Program-made: the position numbers and the translations under genes | Origin: Syngnathus acus | Lineage: Eukaryota; Chordata; Actinopteri; Syngnathiformes; Syngnathidae | Assembly (NCBI RefSeq): GCF_901709675.1 | Contig: NC_051090.1 | Location: 11,231,342 to 11,295,341, forward strand | Length of the DNA stretch: 64,000 bases | Direction: 5' to 3' | Notes under the pieces: model-generated | What the model saw: the letters and a program-made list of their open reading frames with translations, nothing else | Databases searched by the model: none | What the model was told of the DNA's origin: nothing | Shown here: piece by piece, positions 34,660 through 45,100 of the stretch | How the letters are laid out: the number at the start of each line of letters is the position of its first letter | How positions within the stretch are numbered: position 1 is the first letter of the stretch

Positions 34660-35110
34660 GAAGACAAAAGACGAGCCACGCCGACAATATTGTTATTGTA
34701 TGACGTTTTGCAACATGCAATGTGGGCCCTCAGGTTTTGCACATTTTGGCGATTATTGAGTGTTAAAAGGTGTCATTGTCATGTCCGCTCTTTGTGCAAA
34801 CGTGCTGTGTGTTCTTGAAGGCGGCTGGCTGTAATTGTTCTTGCGTTCCATGAACACACTCGGATGTCGCTCTCTCTTTAGTTGCGACTGCTTGAAATGT
34901 TCACAGTTGCTCACAATACGTTTCACAGCGTTTTTGCTATCTTATGTTATGCTTTTATTGTATTCATTTTATTTTTGTGTGCTGTATTTTCAGATATATT
35001 AAAGTGATAATCCTTTATACTACTGTGCATTTGTCATATGAATACATGTGCCTTGCTCACTCAAACAACAGAATTAGCTAAAAATAATGAAAGTGGCTTG
35101 GTCAATCACA
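34660..35110 (+). other. zc3h3 3' UTR and polyadenylation signal
   Basis: The zc3h3 stop codon ends at 34659. The first good signal is ATTAAA at about 34998-35003, giving a 3' UTR of about 360 nt. No other feature is seen. Confidence 0.6.
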
Positions 35111-35111
35111 C

Positions 35112-35280
35112 ATTAAGCTCTACAGTGCCCTCAATAATTCTTGGCATCCCTGGTTAAGATGTACAAAAGGCCTTGAAATGAGTTCACAGATTTGAGAGAT
35201 GCAGAATCAAGCTCTTCCCATGGCCATTCAGTGCCCAGACCTCAACCCCTCGAAAACCTGAAGAGAAGAGGGTAGGTTCT
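35112..35280 (+). pseudogene. decayed Tc1-like transposon remnant
   Basis: Begins with a TACAGTGCCCTCAATAATTC-like terminus typical of Tc1 elements. About 120 bp later it reads CAGTGCCCAGACCTCAACCC, which translates to QCPDLNP, the decayed SPDLNP signature at the third catalytic residue of Tc1 transposases. A stop codon follows soon after. Only end and signature fragments remain. Confidence 0.6.
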
Positions 35281-38040
35281 AACGTGAAGAAAGCGGGAAT
35301 GGCCAGCCGGGTGCGAAATATTGTTGTAGTACCGGTGTTCTCCGCGGGAGGGCAGACACCAGCACCGCCAGGCCGCGGCTGGACTGGTGAAGAAGAGGCG
35401 CGGCCACCGCAACGCTAAGCTCCAAAGTACATTAACAGCAGGGTTTTATCTCCCCACGGAGTTGACACTGTTTAAAGTGCATAAGGATATAGTAAATATG
35501 AGTCCTCCAAGAGCATGAATATGTTCAAGGCCTAATGTGTTTCAAACGCGTATGGTGGCTTAATTGGACGAACGGCCATTGTGAAGGACGGTCGCTTTCC
35601 TCAGCACGTGATGAGTAGTAGGAGTGGCCAACTTCCTGCCCTGGTGCAGGTGAGTGATCTGTTGTGAGTGATTTGTTGAAGCCCAAATGCTTTGAACTGA
35701 CACACTGGATAAATGTATAAGAAATATTTATGCCTTTAGTTTGAAAAACATGCACAAAATGGGTTCTTGCACAAAATGTTGCTTTGCTGTGCAGCTGTTG
35801 AGTGGGATTTTTTTTATGCAAAAAAGTAGAGAAATCAAAAGTTGGTTATTTGTGTGGCTGAGGTTTGGGGCTTTTTTATGTGCATTTGAAAATAAATATA
35901 TATATAACATACTCTGTATACATTGGCGCAAATAAGCACAGATTAATTTTAATATATCGTCCTTATCCAAATGGCCTTTTTGTCATATTTGCTTGAGAGT
36001 GTGCAGCCCTCCACGGCCCCCGCAGTAGCACTGATGAAAAATTTTCCAGCATTTCGGTTGGTCATCTCGGATTTTGAGATTGCGCAAAGAGGGGTCCATG
36101 TTCCTTTGTTCTCCAGTCACCCACCCTGACCCATGCGTTCATGCTTGTGTTTTGGCTTTGTGTGCAAGCTCTTGGCAAAAATGTCATCCAGTTAGATTTT
36201 TCTATTTTCCTTTGCATAACCTTTGAGTTGGTGGCCATACATAAGAGCTCTGCAATTTGTCCTCTTTAATGTGTACGTCTCTACCCTGTTGAGCCATTTG
36301 ATGTTCACAGCGCCTCATGCTCGCCCGTTGCAGACTGTTGTCAGCGTATTTGGCCGTGATGTTTCTCCAATGGTCTATCACATTTGTGTGTGGTTGGCAG
36401 CCAAAGTCATTTTTCATCCACTCTGTGGCATCTTCATGTTCAGCTCCTTTTTTCTTCCTCTGATAGACTGACAAGAGCCACAGATGACTGAGTGGCCACC
36501 ATGCTTCGCCCATCATTCTTCTCTGCACTCCTCCTCTCCCTCCTCCTGCTTTTGGCCTCTCTCGCTCTTTTGCTCAACCGACATGAGCGCTGCAGACTGA
36601 TGCTGCTGCCTCTTGTCTAAAAGCCACAAAAGGAGCTGCTGAGCTTGGCAAACTGTAATTAAGATCAATACCGGATTTCAATTTTTTTGTAAAACAAAGA
36701 GAAATATCATCACTTCATGCTGACTCGGAGAGACAATGTTGGAAAGGTCAAGTGTGTGGCTTTGTCTCGTGCGCGCGCGCGCGTGCCTGCGTGTGTGCAT
36801 GATATGCCGCGGGTATTTCTCCCCAGCCGTTGGATGACTGATCGACCAGTGCCGGAGACCGCCTGAAAAGCCAGCACAGAAACAGAAACAGACTGACACG
36901 TTCCGTTCTGCACGTCATTGGTCGTTAAGCGGTTGTAAGACGGGCCTTCTTCGCAAGTCCAGATTCTGGTGCCGTGCCTTGTTTTGCTTTGAGACCAAAC
37001 ACGTTGGAGTGACACACGCTTGAGCAATTGTGAGGTCGCCGTTACGCTTCAAAGTCCTCAAAGTGCTCCTCTGCCAATTGAAGCTGATTGCTCCGCTGCA
37101 GCGATGGGCGGCCTTTGCTGGTGGCGTGCGTAGCCAGCTCCACTGAGCTCGCCATGAAGCTTGTGGCCTGCTCAAAGCGCGTCTATCCCTTACCTTGCTG
37201 ATGTCCATTTAAAGCCAGAGAAATGCACTCACAGCAAAGCCCCCAATGTGAATGAGCACAATGAAAGGCCTGACCCCCACCCCCGAAAAAAAAAGAAGTC
37301 TCAAGCCATGGTTGCAGTCCCTCGCCTTCCACTGGCAACAATGGAAGGGACCACAGCAGAGCTGCTTAAGTGCGCCTTTTCAATGCAGACTGCTTAGCTG
37401 GCCCATTGCAGGCGATTTAAAAAAAAATGGACTAATCACGGAGTCGAAATACCTTGATATGACTTTCTTTCATTTCATGCTCAGCAGCAGATTTTGCAAG
37501 AGCAAAGGCAGCTCGGATCGGAAGTTAAGCTCGGCAGCTGCGCAAGGTTTTCCTTTTCGTACATCACGCAAAGTTCAACTTTGCAACACCTGCTTTGAAG
37601 GCCAATGGCGACTTGATACCGCATGCCCGAGCCGATGCGACTCACAATGGCTGACTTCAAATGAAGTCATCTTTCTCCTCTTTGCCCCTGTAATTGTTTG
37701 GATTCATTTCCAGTGACTCGTTTTTCCTTTTGATTGACAATTGCGAATCGTTTGTTTGAAGAGAAGTCAATTTTTAGCCGAGTTTGGCGCCCTCTAGAGT
37801 CCAGGGCGCCCCTTGCCTTTGCCTGTCGAGCCGCCCCGCTCGCTTGCTTGCAGGTGCCGGCTGATGGGACGGCCTGGGGGGCGGACAAAAGAGGTCAGGT
37901 GCAACCACGGCCCGGTTGAAGTCCTACTCCCCTGGTGCTCATCACCGGTATCGACCCGTGCCCCCGGCCCGCCCCCCAGCCCGGCGCGTCCAGGCTGGGG
38001 GGCGCACGCGGCGGGGCTTAACGATACGTCGATGCTTGCA
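35281..38040. other. intergenic zc3h3-mafa, no gene seen
   Basis: I see no coding exon. A short alternating GCGCGC tract is at about 36771-36783. A GC-rich patch is at about 37850-38020. Short ORFs are chance. Confidence 0.5.
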
Positions 38041-38480
38041 AATGCAATTTGTGCTTAATTGCGAATGAAAACCCTGCCGACCACCGCCGGGACCATCCAA
38101 TCATACTTAAGCCGCGTGCAGCCACCGCGCGGCCTCCTCACCGACTCGCGGAAATGCGAATTGATTTTTGGCAGAGGGGGGTGCGGCCCGGAATCGATCG
38201 CTGATTGATAGATTGGCTGCAGCGATCCTCGGGGGAAACCCAATGAGCCTCACCAGATACAATAAAGCTCGCCGCGATAAAGCCAATCAACGGCGGCGTC
38301 CCAAATCATCATCTCCACCTACGATTAACGTTTCACATTTTAATTCCGCCTGATTTTTTTCCCTCGCTGTTCCACATTTGCCAGTTTATAGGCTACACGG
38401 CCTTTTAAATGAATTGCGGTTGACACCGAGCCATTAGCGGCCCGACACACCCTCCAAAATGTCCATTAAAAGAATTAAAA
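38041..38480. promoter_or_regulatory. candidate upstream mafa regulatory element
   Basis: 1.4-1.9 kb upstream of the mafa start. It has dense binding-site-like words: GGAATCGATCGCTGATTGATAG (ATCGAT is the ONECUT core, TGATTGAT a PBX-type core), ACCATCCAATCATAC, CCAATGAGCC and AAAGCCAATCAACG, in otherwise unique sequence. Candidate enhancer by texture and position only. Confidence 0.35.
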
Positions 38481-38826
38481 ACACCTTTCTCTTGCAGATT
38501 CAACAAAAAAATCACTCTTGCAATTTCTTATGAGGCCCTTGGAGAGCGATTCTTTATGCAATCCGACTGTCTGAAGATCTCCATTACGACGTGATGTTCT
38601 CACGATGTTTGCAGCAACCATACACGACTCTTGATTCAAATCAGAACCGTGAGTGTATGGCGCTGTTTTGCTGTTGATGAAAAATGGGTAATTGAGCTTT
38701 CAGATGATTGTCACATTTTGTCGAATGAAATCATATTTGTTATGCTTCTTCCATGTTAGTGTGTGTTTATGGCTCGCGTTTAGAACTTTGGGCCTGCCGC
38801 GCAGTTGCACCTGCTCGCTCATAGTT

Positions 38827-39006
38827 GGGGGGGGGGGGGGGCGCACCTGTTCGGCCCCTCTCTCGGCTCTGTTCGGTCGCGCTCGCCTCGGTCGGTTTGA
38901 CTGCTTCGCTATAGGCCAGTGCAAGTGAACGATGCGCGCTCCCCTCCCATTGGCTCGTCACATGCACCTCTCGTGCGTGGGGGAGGACTACGTCGTCTTT
39001 ATAAGT
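38827..39006 (+). promoter_or_regulatory. distal mafa promoter candidate
   Basis: A run of about 15 G at 38827-38841 is followed by GC-rich sequence and a TTTATAA at 38998-39004. It lies about 900 bp before the start codon and could drive a longer 5' UTR. Weak evidence. Confidence 0.3.
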
Positions 39007-39614
39007 GCACGTTGCATTCCAGCGCCTCAGTGTCAGTGCGTGTTGGCACGGTGCAGGAAAAGCAAAGCGCGAGCGATTTAAGGAGCGCTCGGCACAAACA
39101 AAACAAAGTGGAATTCGTCACGGCCCGCTTTTGTCTCCTCGTCAGATCACCGCGCGGTGCAGGGACCGAACCTGTAAGTAGAAGGCTGCGTGCGTGCGAG
39201 TCGCAAGACAGCCGCTGCATGCCGTCCCGTCCCATGAAAAGTCCTCTGAACATCAGATGGAAGTTGCAGACTTTGAGCACCTCCGCATGCACGGTGGGGA
39301 CTTTCGGGCGCACCTTGACGCGCAGCCCGTGCATGCGATGATTTGACTGTTCCAAAGTTCCATCCCGCAAACCACGCTGAGCGGGACTTCGGCGAAGAAG
39401 GATATCTATCTGCGAAGGACTGGGTGCGTGCGAATCGGGGTGCCGAGGTGAAGCAAGGACAAGGCGGGCTGCCGGCTTCGGGTTTCAGCCACCGGGGGGC
39501 TCCTAGTATTAAAGTGTGCATTTGACCCGGGATAAGTTGTCAACAAGAAGAGCGAGCAGACGCGAACTGGCAGGTGGACAAGTTCATTTACATGCAGACG
39601 TATATTGGGGCCGC

Positions 39615-39782
39615 TATATATAGAAGTTGGACGAGGGACGAACAGCCTCAAGAAGTTTCTCTCGCAAGACCACCCCCCTCCCCCTCGTCGGCGGGCCCGC
39701 TGCAGGAGCAGCTCGGCGCAGCACACCGAGCGTGTGCACACCCCCGACCGAGCTCGCTAGCCTCCCCTGCGGGCTATATATA
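39615..39782 (+). promoter_or_regulatory. twin TATA boxes upstream of mafa
   Basis: Identical TATATATA octamers at 39615-39622 and 39775-39782. The nearer one is embedded in GC-rich sequence 134-141 bp before the start codon and would set a transcription start near 39805 with a 5' UTR of about 110 nt. The farther one would add 160 nt. The boxes are seen; their use is inferred. Confidence 0.55.
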
Positions 39783-39905
39783 GGCCGCGCAACCGCCCAA
39801 ACGCCGCCAGCCCGCTCCGGCGTCTTAATTCCTCGTGTAGCCAGCCAATCTGCATCCGAGAGGGCTGCCCAGCGTGGCTTTGGCTGTGAGGGCGGGTGCC
39901 GTCGC

Positions 39906-39914
39906 ATGGACTGA
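39906..39914 (+). promoter_or_regulatory. two-codon upstream ORF (ATG-GAC-TGA)
   Basis: A minimal upstream ORF, Met-Asp-stop, ends one base before the mafa start codon at 39916. Its start has C at -3 and G at +4; the main start has G at -3 and G at +4 and is stronger. Confidence 0.75.
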
Positions 39915-39915
39915 C

Positions 39916-40857
39916 ATGGCCACCGATCTCGCCATGAGCGCAGAGCTGCCCAACAGCCCGCTGGCCATCGAGTACGTCAATGACTTTGACTTGATGAAGT
40001 TCGAGGTGAAGAAGGAGCCCCCGGAAGCAGAGCGCTACTGCCACCGCCTGCCGTCGGGCTCGCTCTCCTCCACGCCTATCAGCACGCCCTGTTCGTCAGT
40101 GCCTTCCTCGCCCAGCTTCTGCGCCCCGAGTCCCGGCGTGCAGCCCAACCAGAGCCTCTCCAGCGGGACAGCCAGCACCGGCACCGGCGGCGGCAGCAAC
40201 AGCAGCGGCAGCGGTGGCGGCGGCAATAATCACAGCAACGCGGGCAAGCCTCAGCTGGAGGACCTGTACTGGATCCCCAGCTACCAGCACCACATCAATC
40301 CCGAGGCGCTCAACTTGACCCCGGAGGACGCGGTGGAGGCTCTCATCGGTAACGCACACCACCACCACCACCATCACCAGGCCTACGAGGGCTTCCGCGC
40401 CCAACAGTACGCCGGGGAAGACCTGTCGGCGGCCTCGGCGGCACACCATCACCACCACCACCAAGCCCACCACCACCACCATCACCACCACGTGCGCCTG
40501 GAGGAGCGCTTCTCCGACGAGCAGCTGGTCAGCATGACCGTGCGTGAGCTCAACCGGCAGCTGCGCGGCTTCAGCAAGGAGGAGGTGATCCGCCTCAAGC
40601 AGAAGAGGCGCACGCTGAAGAACCGCGGCTATGCGCAGTCGTGCCGCTTCAAGCGCGTGCAGCAGCGGCACATGCTGGAGACGGAGAAGTGCACGCTGCA
40701 GAACCAGGTGGAGCAGCTCAAGCAGGACGTGGCGCGCCTGGCCAAGGAGCGGGACCTTTATAAGGAGAAGTACGAGAAGCTGGCCAGCCGGACCTTCAGT
40801 GCGGCCGCTCCCGGACCCCCCAACCCCTCCGGGAAGCAGGCCGACTTCTTCATGTGA
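39916..40857 (+). CDS. mafa: large MAF transcription factor MafA
   Basis: Single-exon bZIP activator, 313 aa (human 353), that binds MARE sites and drives insulin and lens genes in the nucleus. N-terminal activation domain: [20 protein letters not shown], with the SUMO-type VKKE at Lys32 and the phosphorylation series at exactly the mammalian positions (Ser14, Ser49, Thr53, Thr57, Ser61, Ser65). A Gly/Ser/Asn linker (about 84-108) precedes the conserved [20 protein letters not shown] and [12 protein letters not shown]. Three His tracts of 7, 6 and 8 residues occupy 148-192. The extended homology region is about 199-224 ([18 protein letters not shown]), the basic region has [13 protein letters not shown] (235-247), and the zipper runs L254, L261, L268, L275, Y282, L289. 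The C-terminus QADFFM resembles MAFA ADFFL. The ATG at 39916 gives [12 protein letters not shown], the family start; the frame is open further 5' but without an upstream in-frame ATG. The neighbour zc3h3 matches human 8q24.3. Which teleost copy (a or b) is undecided. Confidence 0.97.
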   Translation: MATDLAMSAELPNSPLAIEYVNDFDLMKFEVKKEPPEAERYCHRLPSGSLSSTPISTPCSSVPSSPSFCAPSPGVQPNQSLSSGTASTGTGGGSNSSGSGGGGNNHSNAGKPQLEDLYWIPSYQHHINPEALNLTPEDAVEALIGNAHHHHHHHQAYEGFRAQQYAGEDLSAASAAHHHHHHQAHHHHHHHHVRLEERFSDEQLVSMTVRELNRQLRGFSKEEVIRLKQKRRTLKNRGYAQSCRFKRVQQRHMLETEKCTLQNQVEQLKQDVARLAKERDLYKEKYEKLASRTFSAAAPGPPNPSGKQADFFM

Positions 40858-42070
40858 GGCCGCAGTCGCCCACGTCAAGACACTCTCGCTTGTTGTCAAA
40901 TCTCTTTCGAGTCATAATTTTATTTTGTTTACAGGTTGACAAACGCCGCAAGTAGCATTAGATGCACTCCCGATAATCCCCGAGCGCAATTTGAGTCTTA
41001 AAACTCGAGCGGATCGTGTAACGGTGACGTGGGCGCGCAGATGCGGAAATCGCGCCCGAGCTGCTCGACAAGTCTTACTTGACATTTTGAAAGAAAAACA
41101 AAAGCTCACTCGAGACTCATTTCGGTCTTGCAAGTGCATTTGCTCCCATCGCAACCCAGCATGCAGGACATGTATGGTCGCCTCACTCGTGTGTATGGAC
41201 AGCATGCCGCTTCGACGTTCCTCCTCCTTCCTCCCTTCATGCGTCAGGCCTGCAAGAAGCCACCGCATCACCTAAACAACGCGAGGGCCGCAAGAACTAA
41301 AATGCAACACAAACTGCAAATTGCGACAAAAATATGGATGTGGCTATTTTCAATCAATTTTTCTAAAGACATTTGCTGAGCCAGATTTTAGACTGTATTT
41401 ATTTCCAAGTGTACATAAATGTAGAGAAAACGGCAACGTGTTTATTTTACATGCGCCCTTTTTAACAAAAAGAAAAAAAAGAAGCAAAAAGAAATTGCGT
41501 TTGTTGCTTGGATGCGTCCTCTGCACTGATCATTTTTCGAGGCAAAGCTCATGTTTTTCTCGGTCGTAAAACGTCTGATCCTTAAAATATTTATTTTAAT
41601 TTCCGAAGGTATATTTGTGTGATGAAATTCGCTGCTAAAACTATGCATCAATCAACTGACGATTCAAATGATTTTTATTTTTTTGCAAACGAAAAAAAGT
41701 GCAGCCTGGTTGCATTCATAAGATGTCGCATCCGCTCATCGGAGGACGCTTGAAAGGACTTTTCTTTTTCTTTTTTGACAGCTTGGACTTTGACTCGCGT
41801 CGGAGTAAGCCAACAAATTGTCTTTCAAGTGTGCAATATTGTGCAGCGCAGGCTTGATGTTGCAAAATGGAGCGAAATATCCAAAAGGAAAGCCCCAAAT
41901 CGGTTATTTTAGAATTCACATTTTCCAGATGAATTTAAATGTGTCCTTTCTAAATTTATTTGGCTAACAAAACATTTGGAAGTTGCGCGTGCACTTGCAC
42001 TGCTGTTGATGTATATCTGTAAATAGTTTCTATATTTATTCAATAAACGTGTCCTATCCTGTCGAGAATT
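40858..42070 (+). other. mafa 3' UTR
   Basis: AT-rich sequence follows the stop codon with ATTTA/TATTTATT motifs (for example about 41396-41403 and 41588-41597), which are possible AU-rich instability elements. AATAAA at 42042-42047 is the likely polyadenylation signal, with a second at about 42115-42120. That implies a 3' UTR near 1.2 kb. Confidence 0.65.
42042..42047 (+). terminator. polyadenylation signal AATAAA (mafa)
   Basis: Canonical hexamer 1.2 kb after the mafa stop, followed by GT-rich sequence (GTGTCCTATCCTG). A second AATAAA lies about 70 bp downstream. Confidence 0.65.
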
Positions 42071-42129
42071 GAAAAGGCAACAACGTTGTTGGGAATCTTG
42101 TTTTCATTATGTTTAATAAAAATACGTGT

Positions 42130-45100
42130 TCTAATTCTGCATGTCCCGCTGCTGTTGTCCTCCTTCTTGCGTAAAACATGACGGCTTGTTATATTTGCCC
42201 GCTTCCAGCTATTAAATGAGAATTTTATTTCAGACAATTTTTGACTACATTTTTAAATGAGTTGCGTGGTATTGCGCTGTGCTGCGCGGCGGATGTCCGA
42301 GGACATTTTGAACCCGCCAACATTTGATTATGATTGCGAGACTCGTTTATTAATTTTATGGAACGTAGTTTTAATGATGAAATCGAAAATAAAAGACAAA
42401 TGTTGCTTTTCATTTGTCTCTCGGCGCAATGTTATTGCTCCTTATTTATTTCCTCTCCCCCGTAGGAGGAAAAACAACGTTTATACTGCTGCCCGCACGA
42501 CTCAAGGCCGCTGTCGGCCACGGCCCGTGTGCACCTTATCATCTTTGGAGTTTTGACGAGCCGGACGAGTGACGCGCGAGCACGCACCCCTCCGCGTATA
42601 TTTGATTTTTCTTGTGCATAATTCGTAATTCGTACGAGTAAATACGAACAACAACAATTGTGTGAATAACTACTTTTTCACCCTTAAAATGTGTTTAATG
42701 ACCAGACGAGCATTACGTGAATGCTCTACAAAATGGAATTTCCCTTGTCATTTGTCAGGTGAATGTCAACTCCACTTACCTCTTTTATTACCACAGATTT
42801 TCATATTGTGCGCAATTTATATATTCAAAAGAAACACAATAAAATCAAGTGCTGGTGATGATTATCTTCTAAATGTCCCCAACATCAAGTGCTGATTTGC
42901 GAAACCCTTTTTTGAAGTAATTCTGACTCCGGTTCAATTTTCACTTGCCATCGTTGGCGCCTGTCAATTTATTCCTTTCGCTCACTGCCAGACTTTCTGC
43001 TGACTTCTTCCAAATGTTGAGCGGTGTGACAGCCATCAGCGCGTCCAAGGGAATACATGTATGCTTAACCTGCCTTTTATTGTATGCTGACAAACTCTAA
43101 ACGCGCGAGATGGTGTGAGCGCGTGTTTGTGGCACGTCGTCATAAATCAGGCAGCGCGCGCATGCAGCCGCACCCGAGAGAGCAAAGGCTCAGCCGCTCG
43201 CTCGCTCGGTCGTCTTCAGGTTCGGCCGCACTGCATGCAGGCGGAGCTGCAAGAATGACAGACACGTTCAAGGCTGGCATGTTGGTGACTTTTCTTTCGT
43301 TCCTGCAAACGGATGGATTCATGAATCGAGCTTGATATTATATCCTCTTTCAGACACACATTAGCACTTACTTAGCTGGTCATCAACTTTTCAACTTTTT
43401 TGTGAGATCTGCCTAGTCGAGTGGAAATGTCACGCTCGCTCGCTCTTTCGGAAGTAGCAACAGGTTGGCCAAAAAATAAAAAATAAAACAAAATCTGTCT
43501 TTCTTTCTGATATTTTATTTTTACTTCACTGACACCAAGCTCCATTCTGACCTCAGATGATCCAAAGAATTGGTGGCAAACTTCCGTAGTCGCACGAGCG
43601 AACGGGGACGTGTTGGGCTGTGCAAACCACTCCAAAACCTCATTGACGTTTTTGATGAATCGCCTGCTTGCTGTTAATGCTCACAGGGTGTTCCTAATTA
43701 CCTCCAATGATTGAGTTAGTGACCCGGGCGGAGCCAGAAAGCTCTGTAGTGCAAAAAGACCCGATTGGATGGGGGTTTCGCTCGGCGCCCGATACTCCCA
43801 GAAAAGCAATTTGGCACAGGTGTTCAGCCGCCGTGACCCCGCGGCGCATGCTCGCCTCTCACTGACTCCATGTATACTGTCATGCGCAATCAGACATGCG
43901 CGCGCCCGCGCATACACGCGCGCTGACATGTCCCGTGCAGAGTAGGCAAATTCAAATATGCTATCGCAGGGGAAATTTGCCCAAAGCAGCAAAAAATAGT
44001 AATAAATAAAGAAATAAATCAATAAATCAAAAGAGCGGCCCTCCATTTCTGAAAGGTGAGCGCAATAGCAAACAAGCTAAGCGGCAAACAAACAAAAAGG
44101 AGGAAGATGATATGCTGAGCACTGACAACAAAGAAGGCGGTGCGTGTGCGTGTGTGTGCGCGTGCGTGCACGGCAGTTTTGTAGTGCAAGTGGAAATAAA
44201 CTGCTTTTCACAAACAACGCATTAGCAAAAGACCAGAAGCCGCAGCTGCAGTCGTAGTCCTAATTTCATGACCCAGTCGGAGAAGGCGTTGCAGCGGGAT
44301 GGCGTCCCCAACAAACGAAGCCCTTACCTCAAATCCGGCAAACATTTAAAATTGGGGAACATCCGTCAGCCTCTTATCCAACATCAGAGGCAAATGTTCA
44401 TCCGGATGAACTGACAAATATTCTCCGCATGCATGCAAACACGATTCGAATTTGAAGGTCAAGCTTTTGAAATGCGGACGACCATGTTCAGGGCAGTGAA
44501 TGTGCTTAAAACATGTCGAGCTTTGGCGGTTTGGATTGTGGCAATGTTCCTCGTTGTGGCTTTGCCCTTTTGTCGCGGTGCAGCAAGTTTGGGTCCTGCA
44601 CGGAGCAGCAGTTTTTCTCTATGCAGACGGGAAACACACGCAACGCAAGCCGAAAAGTTCACTCCGATGTCTAACAAAGTGGAAGTTTTGGATGGGCTGA
44701 GACGGGAGCGGCGACCACACCGGACTCTCGCTGTGGCGCTCGGGTGGCAAAAAGACTCTGAGACATGACAGTGGAGTGGCGCCGCTGGCGCTCCCGCGGC
44801 TGTCTGTGCCTGCAAAACACCAAGCGTGCAACACGCAAAGCCAAAGTGACCACACGTGTCACTGAGCCGAAGACCCGAACCCAGAGGCGTCTTGTGCCCG
44901 TAGATGAGTTAGTTGACGTCAAACGGGGTCCCCGCAATTGTTTTTGGCATGTGACTCACTCCCAAAGGTTTCACTGACTCAACGCGACAATTAAGTATCT
45001 ATTTTTCATCCCCGTTTGTGACAAAGTAAGACGAAGCAGCCACGTAACGTTCTCCCGCTCGGTTTTGACTTCAAACGGGCGGCGTGCGTCCTTATTTGTC

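Noticed and set aside
39874-39915. N-terminal extension of MafA
   Set aside because: The frame is open but begins with GTG, not ATG; the family start [12 protein letters not shown] fits the ATG at 39916.
40096-40899. 267-codon minus-strand ORF opposite mafa
   Set aside because: It is the antisense shadow of the mafa coding sequence; its valine-rich stretches are the complement of His codons, and it has no family signature.
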